DNA of 64,000 nt from CBFHMJ01 sp965656875 (lineage in GTDB: Bacteria; Pseudomonadota; Gammaproteobacteria; Enterobacterales; Alteromonadaceae). The position numbers and the translations under genes were made by a program. The notes beneath the pieces were generated by a model. It was not told the origin of the DNA. It worked only from the letters and a program-made list of their open reading frames with translations, and did no database searches. Location of the stretch: positions 1-64,000 of the forward strand of contig CBFHMJ010000015.1 of NCBI GenBank assembly GCA_965656875.1. Direction: 5' to 3'. Below are positions 52,041 through 60,318 of this stretch, one piece after another (position 1 is the first letter of the stretch; each line of letters begins with the position of its first letter).

Positions 52041-52354
52041 TGCTGACGATTCTACTCATGAGTATGCTGGTTTTTTTCAGTCGTTATGTTTTTCTTGAGC
52101 CCCGAGTACCATTGAAATTAAATCCTCATATACAACGAATGCTGGCTTATGCTAGTCCGGCGGTACTCACAGCTATATGGGCGCCAATCGTTTTCCTTCC
52201 TGAAGAAGAGCTGATGTTATCGTTTGAAAACCCCTGGTTGCTCGGTGCGTCATTAGCCGCAATATTGTCATGGAAAACTAAGAATGTTCTGTTGACGACT
52301 ATCATCAGTATGATCGTGTTTTTGATAATGAAACACGGTGTGGCGTTTTGGTGA
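52037..52354 (+). CDS. azlD: AzlD branched-chain amino acid exporter subunit
   Basis: A small membrane partner, about 105 residues with four hydrophobic segments. Family pattern SRYVFLEPRVPLKLNPHIQRMLAYASPAVLTAIWAP is present. The ATG at 52037 overlaps the azlC stop (ATGA). Confidence 0.9.
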   Translation: MMLTILLMSMLVFFSRYVFLEPRVPLKLNPHIQRMLAYASPAVLTAIWAPIVFLPEEELMLSFENPWLLGASLAAILSWKTKNVLLTTIISMIVFLIMKHGVAFW

Positions 52355-52391
52355 TTTGAAATTGTGGGCTGAAAATTGATTTCTATCAAAA

Positions 52392-52408
52392 AGAGGCTTT
52401 GAGGCCTC
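52392..52408 (-). terminator. Hairpin after azlD
   Basis: AGAGGC / GCCTCT with a 5-nt loop. The T tract is on the minus strand (after the stem reads TTTTTG), so termination on the plus strand is weaker. Confidence 0.5.
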
Positions 52409-52451
52409 TCTATAATCGGAATTCTGTGTCTCAAATTTCAAGTGATATGTT

Positions 52452-52823
52452 ATGGCTGAAACCGATTCAAAACCGCCTGTTGTCTTGTCTTGCAGCGGAA
52501 GAACGCCTTATGGTCGACTTTCTAATGATCTGGCTGCAACACTTGATCAGCAAGGAGATGCCGAGATGATATGTGCTATGGAGTTAACGCAGCAACTTTC
52601 ATCAGAGCAATTAACTGAGCTGTGTAAACGTAGGATCATTGCCTTAGATGGTTGTCAGTCAGAGTGTGTCCACCGTTGCTTGGATAAGTTAGGTGTTTCT
52701 CCTGAGCTATATATTAATTTGTTATCCGATGTGGGATTAAATTTGAAGGATGATGAAGAGTGTAATCTCCAGGATTTATATCGTATTTTGCAAGAAATCT
52801 CAGAACGAATAGGCAAGTCATAG
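52452..52823 (+). CDS. Putative zinc-binding DGC-domain protein
   Basis: A 123-residue cytosolic protein with the DGC motif (ALDGCQSECVHRCLDKLG) and an N-terminal CSGRTPYGRLSND stretch typical of the family. The cysteines at DGC-x3-C-x3-C could bind metal. Function is unknown. It lies upstream of the Moco riboswitch and moaA, but a 300-bp gap separates them. Confidence 0.82.
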   Translation: MAETDSKPPVVLSCSGRTPYGRLSNDLAATLDQQGDAEMICAMELTQQLSSEQLTELCKRRIIALDGCQSECVHRCLDKLGVSPELYINLLSDVGLNLKDDEECNLQDLYRILQEISERIGKS

Positions 52824-53100
52824 CGACAATTGTTACTTTTCCGCACATTTTTTTTGTGCCCGTCCCCAACAATTACCACCACCGTTAGTAATTCACTTCG
52901 TAATTCGCGTACACTACTTGCAGGCTGTGTCGTTACGCCTGTTTTTGTATGAAATTTTCTCGTCCTTTGTCAGGTATTATGTTGGATAGGATATAGAGGA
53001 AAATTCGTTACTTTATTCCTGAAATGAGTATTTTTGTAAATTTTATGAAAATAAAAAATTGATTTAATTTTATAATTGCTTAATATTTAACGCGCATTTA

Positions 53101-53216
53101 ACTCCGAGTACCTAAGCCTAAGTGTCATCCGACTGGCGTATGGCTTTTGTACCGTGGCAATCGGCCACCGGGTCGTCAGAGAAATCTTACGGCCTCCCGT
53201 ATTTGGAAAGGTGTTT
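53101..53216 (+). promoter_or_regulatory. Moco (molybdenum cofactor) riboswitch
   Basis: The leader of moaA contains the blocks of the Moco RNA motif: an opening ACTCCGAGTACC (53101-53112), an internal GCC...GGC helix with GTCATCC, a GTGGC / GCCAC hairpin (53154-53168), then CAGAGAAATCT and the conserved GCCTCCCG (53192-53199), followed by the ribosome site and the ATG at 53221. This class binds Moco and usually lowers expression of synthesis genes. It lies where an over-long moaA call would begin (53122). Confidence 0.8.
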
Positions 53217-53220
53217 AGCT

Positions 53221-54192
53221 ATGTTAGAAGATAATTTTGGTCGACGATTTCATTATTTGAGATTGTCGATAACAGACGTATGTAATTTCAAATGTACATA
53301 CTGCCTTCCTGACGGTTACCAGTCAGAGGAGCCTAGAAAGTTTCTGAGCAAAGAAGAGATTGCTCGAGTTGTGCGTGGCTTCGCAGAACTGGGAACATCA
53401 AAAGTCCGCATCACTGGCGGCGAACCATCGTTACGCAAAGATCTTCCAGAAATTATTCGGACGACCAAACAAACGCCGGGTATTGAAAAAGTTGCGTTGA
53501 CGACCAATGGTTACAAGCTTTCTTCACAAATTGATGAATGGATTGATAACGGTCTTGATGCATTAAATGTGAGCATAGACAGCCTGGACCCTCGTATGTT
53601 CAAAGCGATCACTGGTCATGACAAATTAGGCGAGATCATGCGTGGCATTGAACGCGCTTTTGACCGGGGAATGAAGCACGTCAAAGTGAATACCGTGTTG
53701 ATGCGACAGTTTAACAAGAATGAACTGGCCAATTTTCAATCCTGGATCAAAGATGTTCCGGTTACATTACGATTCATTGAACTCATGCAAACGGGTGATA
53801 ATGCGCAGTTTTTCAAGGACAATCATGTGTCTGGTGACTCGATCAAACAACAGTTGTTAGAACAGGGTTGGACGCGGATTATTCGGGAAAAACATGCCGG
53901 ACCTGCACAAGAGTTTGAACATGAAAACTTTGCGGGCCGGGTTGGCTTGATCATGCCGTACAGTAAAGATTTCTGTAGCACCTGTAATCGATTAAGAGTG
54001 TCTGCCCGAGGCAAATTACATCTTTGTTTGTTTAGCGAGAATGGTCTTGATATGCGTCCGTATCTTCAGCACGATGACGTTCAATCGTTAACTGACTATA
54101 TACGTCGCATGATGGGCGATAAAAAAGTCTCTCATTTCCTCCAGGATGGCTTTACTGGTGGAACTACACACCTGGCAATGCTGGGCGGTTAG
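53221..54192 (+). CDS. moaA: GTP 3',8-cyclase (molybdopterin synthesis)
   Basis: Radical SAM enzyme making 3',8-cH2GTP from GTP, the first step of molybdopterin synthesis. The start at 53221 follows the riboswitch and AAAGG 9 nt upstream, giving 323 residues. Motifs: radical SAM cluster C21-x3-C25-x2-C28 (CNFKCTYC), ITGGEPSLR, the second cluster near DFCSTCNRLR...LCLF, and the essential C-terminal GG (AMLGG). The longer ORF from 53122 reads through the riboswitch and is rejected. Confidence 0.96.
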   Translation: MLEDNFGRRFHYLRLSITDVCNFKCTYCLPDGYQSEEPRKFLSKEEIARVVRGFAELGTSKVRITGGEPSLRKDLPEIIRTTKQTPGIEKVALTTNGYKLSSQIDEWIDNGLDALNVSIDSLDPRMFKAITGHDKLGEIMRGIERAFDRGMKHVKVNTVLMRQFNKNELANFQSWIKDVPVTLRFIELMQTGDNAQFFKDNHVSGDSIKQQLLEQGWTRIIREKHAGPAQEFEHENFAGRVGLIMPYSKDFCSTCNRLRVSARGKLHLCLFSENGLDMRPYLQHDDVQSLTDYIRRMMGDKKVSHFLQDGFTGGTTHLAMLGG

Positions 54193-54217
54193 TAACGCCA
54201 ACGTCAGGTTTGATGTG

Positions 54218-54862
54218 ATGCAAAAACAATTGAACAGTCGCCATTCCTGTCTTGGTGTTATTCTGGCTGGAGGTTTATCCAGCCGAATGGGCCAGGACAA
54301 GGCTGAGTTAGTACTCGCTGACAACACAACATTGATTAATGCGATGGCGCTGCGTTTATCTTTGTGTGACGAAATTAGCGATATTGTCCTGAGCCGTAAT
54401 CACCACCAAACTACTTCACAGCATCAAGCTGAATATCTCGTACTGGCTGATCAACTGATGGAAATTGGTCCGTTGGGTGGAATCCATGCGGTTTACCACT
54501 GGTTGGATGAAACGAACCAGCGAAACGACTGGGACAGCATCCTGTTTTTGCCTGTTGATATGCCTGCGATGTCGTCTGAATTAATTGATGTGCTTATTCG
54601 AGAAGGGCGACAGGATAAACACACAGCACCTCATTATTTTTCTACCAGCATTATGCCGTTGTATTTACCCACTGCACTGGATGTTCGTCAGTACGTCGAG
54701 GAAGTAGTGCGAGACAATGGCAAGCGATCGCTAAAAGCGATGACCAGATACTTTAATGGTGTTGAACTTCAGGCACGAGAACCTGAATGTTTTATCAATA
54801 CCAATACGCCTGACGAGTGGCAGCAATATTGCCATCAGGCCAAATCAGCATTAACGAATTAA
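54218..54862 (+). CDS. mobA: Molybdenum cofactor guanylyltransferase
   Basis: Adds GMP to Mo-MPT to make MGD for DMSO-reductase-family enzymes. 214 residues. The nucleotide loop is LAGGLSSRMGQDKAEL, the metal motif LPVDMPAM, and the third block YFSTSIMPLYLP. The ATG at 54218 is preferred over an earlier in-frame start inside moaA. It sits in the moa operon and would supply the Aio-like enzyme. Confidence 0.94.
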   Translation: MQKQLNSRHSCLGVILAGGLSSRMGQDKAELVLADNTTLINAMALRLSLCDEISDIVLSRNHHQTTSQHQAEYLVLADQLMEIGPLGGIHAVYHWLDETNQRNDWDSILFLPVDMPAMSSELIDVLIREGRQDKHTAPHYFSTSIMPLYLPTALDVRQYVEEVVRDNGKRSLKAMTRYFNGVELQAREPECFINTNTPDEWQQYCHQAKSALTN

Positions 54863-54890
54863 CACATATATTGAATAGAAAGAGGAAGTT

Positions 54891-55430
54891 ATGTCTTCTA
54901 AAGAACCTGTACCATTTCAACCTTTAAACATTGCAGTACTTACGGTTTCAGATACCAGAACTGAAGAAACGGACACATCAGGTCTGGCCCTTGTTGATGG
55001 GTTAAAGACAGAAGGTCACAATCTGATTGATAAGAAGATTGTGATTGATGATGTTTATAAAATACGTGCAATCGTTTCAAACTGGATCGCTGCGGATGAT
55101 GTACAGGCTATTTTAGTCACAGGTGGAACTGGATTTACTGGACGTGACTCAACGCCTGAAGCTTTGTTTGTCCTGTTTGATAAACATGTTGAAGGATTTG
55201 GTGAATTGTTCCGCCATATTTCTTATCAGCAGATTGGAACGTCTACTGTTCAATCTCGTGCGCTGGCAGGTCTGGCAAACGACACCATTATTTTCGCTAT
55301 GCCAGGTTCTACTAATGCTTGTAAAACAGCATGGGAAGGCATTATCAAAGAGCAACTGGATGCCAGCTTCCGTCCATGTAATTTTGTTCCGCATCTTAAA
55401 GATGTTTCTGCTTGTGAAAGCCGAGGTTAA
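54891..55430 (+). CDS. moaB: Molybdopterin adenylyltransferase-type MoaB
   Basis: A 179-residue MogA/MoaB-fold protein. Motifs include LTVSDTRTEETDTSG, the MPT-binding LVTGGTGFTGRDSTPEA and FAMPGSTNACK. It activates MPT by adenylation before MoeA inserts Mo; moeA is not in the window. It overlaps moaC by one base (TAATG). Confidence 0.95.
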   Translation: MSSKEPVPFQPLNIAVLTVSDTRTEETDTSGLALVDGLKTEGHNLIDKKIVIDDVYKIRAIVSNWIAADDVQAILVTGGTGFTGRDSTPEALFVLFDKHVEGFGELFRHISYQQIGTSTVQSRALAGLANDTIIFAMPGSTNACKTAWEGIIKEQLDASFRPCNFVPHLKDVSACESRG

Positions 55431-55921
55431 TGATGACGGATTCGCAAGAGAACAAGCTATCTCACCTTAATGATAAAGGTGAAGCGAACATGGTTGATGT
55501 ATCCGTAAAAGAAGTGACGCAACGAATTGCCTGGGCTGAAGGATTTGTAAAGATGAGCCCGGAAACGTTAGCCATGATTGTTGATGGTGAGCATGCAAAA
55601 GGTGATGTACTCGCTGTAGCCCGTATTGCAGGCATTCAGGGGGCAAAGAAATGTAGTGATTTAATCCCGCTTTGTCATCCGTTAATGTTAACTAAGGTTC
55701 AGATTGACTTTGAACCACAGATTGAAGATAACGCGATTCGTGTGATGGCGATGTGTAAGCTAGCTGGAAAAACTGGCGTAGAAATGGAAGCGTTAACAGC
55801 GGTTTCAGTTGCATGTCTGACCTTATTTGATATGTGTAAAGCAGTTGACCCATCCATGATCATTGAAGGCGTGAAAGTGCTGGAAAAACAGGGTGGCAAA
55901 ACAGGGCACTGGACACGTTAG
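55430..55921 (+). CDS. moaC: Cyclic pyranopterin monophosphate synthase
   Basis: Converts 3',8-cH2GTP to cPMP together with MoaA. 163 residues. The typical ARIAGIQGAKKCSDLIPLCHPL and CKLAGKTGVEMEALTAVSVACLTLFDMCK blocks are intact, including the catalytic Lys (KCSDLIPLCHP and MCK) and His residues. It starts at ATG 55430; a second ATG follows. Confidence 0.97.
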   Translation: MMTDSQENKLSHLNDKGEANMVDVSVKEVTQRIAWAEGFVKMSPETLAMIVDGEHAKGDVLAVARIAGIQGAKKCSDLIPLCHPLMLTKVQIDFEPQIEDNAIRVMAMCKLAGKTGVEMEALTAVSVACLTLFDMCKAVDPSMIIEGVKVLEKQGGKTGHWTR

Positions 55922-55941
55922 TCAGGAATCGGTGATTAATC

Positions 55942-56190
55942 ATGATTAATGTTTTATTTTTTGGTCAGTTACGAGAGTTACTGGCGGTTGATAACGTTGC
56001 GATGGATGCTTCATCTGTCGGAACCATTGGTGAATTGCGAGCTGAAATCATTAGTCAGCACCCTGAGTGGGAAAAGCATTTGTCATCAGCTAAAAATTTG
56101 GTAGCGGTCAATCAGGATATGGCGCAAAACGAAACATCAATTAGAGATGGCGACGAAGTGGCGTTTTTCCCCCCGGTGACAGGAGGCTGA
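55942..56190 (+). CDS. moaD: Molybdopterin synthase sulfur-carrier subunit
   Basis: An 82-residue ubiquitin-like protein ending VTGG, whose C-terminal glycine becomes the thiocarboxylate sulfur donor. It forms molybdopterin synthase with MoaE, encoded 2 bp downstream. Confidence 0.96.
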   Translation: MINVLFFGQLRELLAVDNVAMDASSVGTIGELRAEIISQHPEWEKHLSSAKNLVAVNQDMAQNETSIRDGDEVAFFPPVTGG

Positions 56191-56192
56191 TC

Positions 56193-56666
56193 ATGGCTGA
56201 CTGGCTGCACATTAATGTGCAAACGGATGACTTCGATATGGCAACAGAATATCGGGCCATTACTCAGGACAATGTTAAAGACGGTGCCGTGGTTACATTT
56301 ACTGGCCTGGTAAGAGATTTCAATCAAGGCAGCACGGTTGAAGGATTGTATCTGGAGCACTACCCGGGTATGACGGAAAAAATGCTGACAGATATTTGTC
56401 ATCAGGCAAAAGAGACGTGGCAGATTGGTCGGGTCCGGGTTATCCACCGTGTTGGAGCATTGGCTCTGGGTGAGCAAATTGTTTTTGTGGGCGTTTCGGG
56501 GCGACATCGTGGAGAGTCGTTTCAGGCCGCTGAGTTTATCATGGATTTTTTGAAAACGAAGGCGCCGTTCTGGAAAAAAGAACAGGCTACTGAAGGTGAA
56601 CGCTGGGTTGAAGCAAGAGACTCTGATCAGGAGAAAGCTGCACAATGGTCAACATCATCAAAATAA
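56193..56666 (+). CDS. moaE: Molybdopterin synthase catalytic subunit
   Basis: The large subunit of molybdopterin synthase, 157 residues, converting cPMP to MPT with the MoaD thiocarboxylate. The FTGLVRDFN loop, GLYLEHYPGM and the active-site KTKAPFWKKE lysines are intact. Its last 22 bases overlap the start of modA, tying synthesis to molybdate uptake. Confidence 0.96.
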   Translation: MADWLHINVQTDDFDMATEYRAITQDNVKDGAVVTFTGLVRDFNQGSTVEGLYLEHYPGMTEKMLTDICHQAKETWQIGRVRVIHRVGALALGEQIVFVGVSGRHRGESFQAAEFIMDFLKTKAPFWKKEQATEGERWVEARDSDQEKAAQWSTSSK

Positions 56667-57424
56667 TCGTATGGGTCAGCGTGCTGGCTACCTTGATTCT
56701 GAATCGTGCTATCGGTGCAGAAACCCTTAATGTCGCGGTTGCGTCAAATTTTAAACCGGCACTGGATAAACTGATTGAACCCTTTGAACGCAAACATAAT
56801 GTGGATGTCGTGGTGTCATTTGGTTCAACGGGTACGCTGTATGCGCAGATTTCTCACGGCGCACCATTCGATGTGTTTTTAGCGGCTGACAAAGAACGGC
56901 CCGAGCTGTTAGAGCAAAATCAGTTAATTACGGAAGGTAGTAGAAAAACGTATGCCATTGGGCAGTTGGCGTATCTTAGTAGCGGTAGGGATCGTATTAA
57001 CCTGGCTGCGCTTAAAGAATTTAAAGGACGCGTCGCGATAGCAAATCCCAAAACGGCACCTTATGGCCATGCAGCACAATATTTTCTTACCAGAAATGCC
57101 TCTCACCTGTTGTTAAATCGACATAAAGTAACGGCCAATAGTATTGCTCAGGCTTTTCAGTTTGTATCGTCAGGTAATGTCGATGGTGGATTTGTCGCAC
57201 TGAGTCAGATTATTCAAATGAAACGCCCGGGAAAATACTGGCTGGTTCCACAACGCTATTATTCACCGATTGTTCAGCAAATGGTTACATTGAAAAGAAG
57301 TGAAAAGCAGGCATTGGCAAAGCAATTTACTCAATACTTACTTAGTAAAGAAACGCAGCAAAAAATCTCATCAGCGGGTTATCAAATCTTTCATGAGTCG
57401 GTGGGTGCGCTATTCAGCGGTTAG
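56645..57424 (+). CDS. modA: Periplasmic molybdate-binding protein
   Basis: A 259-residue ModA with signal peptide MVNIIKIIVWVSVLATLILNRAIGA. The mature part has the oxyanion-binding signature VAVASNFKPALDKL...VSFGSTGTLYAQISHGAPFDVFLAADKERP and the ATGYG-like closing region. It overlaps moaE by 22 bp. It binds molybdate or tungstate for the ModBC transporter. Confidence 0.96.
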   Translation: MVNIIKIIVWVSVLATLILNRAIGAETLNVAVASNFKPALDKLIEPFERKHNVDVVVSFGSTGTLYAQISHGAPFDVFLAADKERPELLEQNQLITEGSRKTYAIGQLAYLSSGRDRINLAALKEFKGRVAIANPKTAPYGHAAQYFLTRNASHLLLNRHKVTANSIAQAFQFVSSGNVDGGFVALSQIIQMKRPGKYWLVPQRYYSPIVQQMVTLKRSEKQALAKQFTQYLLSKETQQKISSAGYQIFHESVGALFSG

Positions 57425-57502
57425 TGCTTTGAGGGGAATTAAGATAACATTCCCCACTTTAACTCATTAATCACACTACACTTTCTTTTATCCGGAACGC
57501 TA

Positions 57503-58180
57503 ATGGCTGAATTTCAGGACTGGACAGCATTGTTTTTAACCATAAAGCTGGCAGGATTGACGACGATTATATTGCTTGTTTTTGGTACGCCATTAGCCCT
57601 TTGGTTATCTCGTTATCAGGGTGCGTGGAAGCCCGTTTACGAAGCTATTGTAGCGTTGCCGCTTGTGTTACCTCCTACCGTGTTGGGCTTTTATCTGTTA
57701 GTTGCATTTTCTCCTTCATATCTTCCTGGACAATGGTGGTTACAAACGACCGGTAGTTCACTGGCTTTTTCATTTACCGGTATTTTAATTGGCTCTGTTT
57801 TATATTCGTTGCCGTTTGTGATTCAACCACTACAGAATGCATTTGAGCAATTAGGTGATGAACTGGAAGAGGCGGCTGCAACATTAGGGGCAACCAGTGT
57901 CGACCGTTTCTTTAATCTCATCTTGCCCCTGACAAAGACCAGCTTTGTAACAGCCGCTACGTTAGGATTTGCGCATACCATCGGAGAATTTGGTGTGGTG
58001 TTGATGATTGGCGGTAATATTCCGGGAGAGACGCAAGTATTATCCATCTCTTTGTTTGATCATGTAGAAGCTCTGGAATACGACAAAGCGCATGCTATTG
58101 CACTAGGACTGTTGGTTTTTTCACTTATCACGCTTTCACTGGTGAATGGTTTTAATCGTAAGCGTTCGGTACTGTCATAA
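57503..58180 (+). CDS. modB: Molybdate ABC transporter permease
   Basis: A 225-residue inner-membrane permease with about five helices and the EAA loop ELEEAAATLGATSVDRFFNLILPL, which docks ModC. ModA and ModC flank it. Confidence 0.97.
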   Translation: MAEFQDWTALFLTIKLAGLTTIILLVFGTPLALWLSRYQGAWKPVYEAIVALPLVLPPTVLGFYLLVAFSPSYLPGQWWLQTTGSSLAFSFTGILIGSVLYSLPFVIQPLQNAFEQLGDELEEAAATLGATSVDRFFNLILPLTKTSFVTAATLGFAHTIGEFGVVLMIGGNIPGETQVLSISLFDHVEALEYDKAHAIALGLLVFSLITLSLVNGFNRKRSVLS

Positions 58181-58242
58181 CATGTTGTCTTTTTTCATGA
58201 ATACTTGTCAGTTGCCCGGTTTCAAACACAGGTTAAAACAAA

Positions 58243-59358
58243 ATGCTGAAATTTGATGTGACCAGCACTACAGATGCTCCATTTGCGCTGTGTTTTCACG
58301 CTGAAATACCCGTAGAGCGTGGCGTGTGCGGTATTATTGGTCCATCCGGTTGTGGGAAAACAACATTATTACGTGTATTGGCGGGGCTTGAGCAACGGAT
58401 TCAGGGAAGCGTTTCATTGCACCAGCGTGTGCTGTTGGACTCCAGCAATGGTGTATTTGTTAAACCTGAACAGCGTCGGATTGGTTATGTGTTTCAGGAC
58501 ACTCGCTTGTTTCCTCATTTATCCGTTCATGGCAACCTTGAGTTTGCGGTAAAACGAGCTAAAAAACCTCAGCGTAGTCATAGTATCGAGGATGTGGTTT
58601 CCTGGCTTAATATTGCGCCATTGTTGTCAACTCACGTTAATCGGTTGTCCGGGGGCGAAAAACAGCGAGTTGCAATCGCAAGGGCCTTGTTATCAGCACC
58701 GGATTTACTGTTACTGGATGAGCCTTTTTCTGCGTTGGACGGGCGTTCGAAAGCAGATGTTATGCGGCATTTACAACAAGCCATATCTTCCTCGGGTATC
58801 TCTGTTTTGCTTGTTACACATGATCTGGTTGAAATGAGACAACTGACCGATTACTTAATGCACATGGAGCGAGGGAAGCTGACTGCGCAGGGAGATACAT
58901 TGTCGTTCTTGAGTCATGGGCAACTCGATATCGCGATGCGACAACAGGTTACTTCGACGTTAGTCTGTGAACCTGGATGTGATTTCAATCAATTACCAGA
59001 AAACTTACCAGGCAAAGATAGCGGTCTGGAATGTTATTCACTGGAAGACATGGTGTTGTGGGGAGCAAAGCCGACAACCATGCTACCGGTGAATCAGGCT
59101 ATTCGTTGTATGATTCATGCATCAGAAGTAAGCCTGAGTCTTACGCCGCTGGAACAGTGTAGTATCGCTAATTGTTTGCCTGTTGTGGTGGAAAGTATTG
59201 AACCACTGGATGCGTCTCAGGTATTAATATCGCTAACACTGGGTGAACAAGTACTGCTGGCGCAGATTTCTCGATATTCTCTTGAGAATCTGAACATAAG
59301 CGTAGGTGATTCGGTGTTCGCATTGATTAAAGCGGCATCAGTTCGACCGTTGTGTTGA
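58243..59358 (+). CDS. modC: Molybdate ABC transporter ATPase
   Basis: A 371-residue ATPase with Walker A GPSGCGKTTL, signature LSGGEKQRVAIARALL, Walker B LLLLDEPFSAL and the switch His in LVTHD. The C-terminal region after about residue 295 matches a TOBE-like oxyanion-binding domain. It ends the moa-mod operon. Confidence 0.96.
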   Translation: MLKFDVTSTTDAPFALCFHAEIPVERGVCGIIGPSGCGKTTLLRVLAGLEQRIQGSVSLHQRVLLDSSNGVFVKPEQRRIGYVFQDTRLFPHLSVHGNLEFAVKRAKKPQRSHSIEDVVSWLNIAPLLSTHVNRLSGGEKQRVAIARALLSAPDLLLLDEPFSALDGRSKADVMRHLQQAISSSGISVLLVTHDLVEMRQLTDYLMHMERGKLTAQGDTLSFLSHGQLDIAMRQQVTSTLVCEPGCDFNQLPENLPGKDSGLECYSLEDMVLWGAKPTTMLPVNQAIRCMIHASEVSLSLTPLEQCSIANCLPVVVESIEPLDASQVLISLTLGEQVLLAQISRYSLENLNISVGDSVFALIKAASVRPLC

Positions 59359-59450
59359 AAAACTTCCACTGTTTGGTCGGACAAAACAGGTCATTTATCG
59401 TATTTTATGTTTTTACGATTTGTAGCTATGCATAGAATGAGACTCTTCAC

Positions 59451-60209
59451 ATGCAAGACAGTGGTGTATTTGAAATGTTGGATGGTCAGCCTTATTTGTC
59501 ATCCGTATTGACTGACATAATTGAAAACAGACGCTACGGCGTTGAGTATCAGCCTTTGATTTCGGTGGCTGATGGCTCCGTTTATGGTTATGAAGCGCTT
59601 GCTCGATTTTACGATCGAAATGATACACCTGTTTCCCCTTTGACTGTTTTCCGTGAATTACATCGCCTGCCTCTGACACTCTTTAAAGTTGAATACGAAA
59701 CAACCCAGCTGCAAATTGAAAACTTTTCGTTGTCCGGTAAGTTATTCGTCAATATCGATCCTGATGCTTATGCCGCTGTAGGCAACTTGTCAGGTGCTGA
59801 TCATCCATTAGTGGCATTGCTGACAAAGCATGAAGATCTGGTATTAGAAATCATTGAAAATACCGATATTAGTCATGCGACGATCAGCCAGCAAATGGCA
59901 GAAACGTTCAGACAGTTTAACGTCAAGTTGGCATTAGATGACATCGGTGCGCCTGATTCGCTGCTATCTTTGCCCGTTATGATGTCAGTTGATGTTATGA
60001 AGCTGGATAAAAGCTGGCTGCAGTTGTGTGAAGATGAAAGTCACCTTGTCATGTTAAAAGCGTTGGTTGATTATGCCCGAATGTCAGGCAAGCTAACGGT
60101 GCTGGAAGGTATAGAAACGGAAGATGATTTACTATTTGCCCGTCAGATTGGCGTTGATCTGATGCAGGGATTCTTGTTTCGACCACAATTCGTTTCTTGT
60201 CGTAGTTGA
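59451..60209 (+). CDS. EAL-domain c-di-GMP phosphodiesterase
   Basis: A 252-residue protein that is essentially one EAL domain. Catalytic residues are conserved: E48-A-L (YEALARF), N in FVNIDPD, the Glu in LVLEIIENTD, DD in LALDDIGA (the usual DDFG), K in MKLDKSW, EGIET (usual EGVE) and QGFLF. It is probably an active c-di-GMP hydrolase, free of sensor domains. A role in biofilm or motility control is only a family inference. Confidence 0.87.
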   Translation: MQDSGVFEMLDGQPYLSSVLTDIIENRRYGVEYQPLISVADGSVYGYEALARFYDRNDTPVSPLTVFRELHRLPLTLFKVEYETTQLQIENFSLSGKLFVNIDPDAYAAVGNLSGADHPLVALLTKHEDLVLEIIENTDISHATISQQMAETFRQFNVKLALDDIGAPDSLLSLPVMMSVDVMKLDKSWLQLCEDESHLVMLKALVDYARMSGKLTVLEGIETEDDLLFARQIGVDLMQGFLFRPQFVSCRS

Positions 60210-60318
60210 ATGAATAGCTGTCTTTTTGAACAAATTTCAACCTGCTGTTAAACATCCTTAATTTCTCCTGTTATAATCTCGCCCCTTTTTCCGACTAAGA
60301 CCACCGGCGAGAACCATC

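Noticed and set aside
53122..53220. N-terminal extension of moaA
   Set aside because: It translates the riboswitch and is not MoaA-like; the ATG at 53221 has a ribosome site and the family N-terminus.
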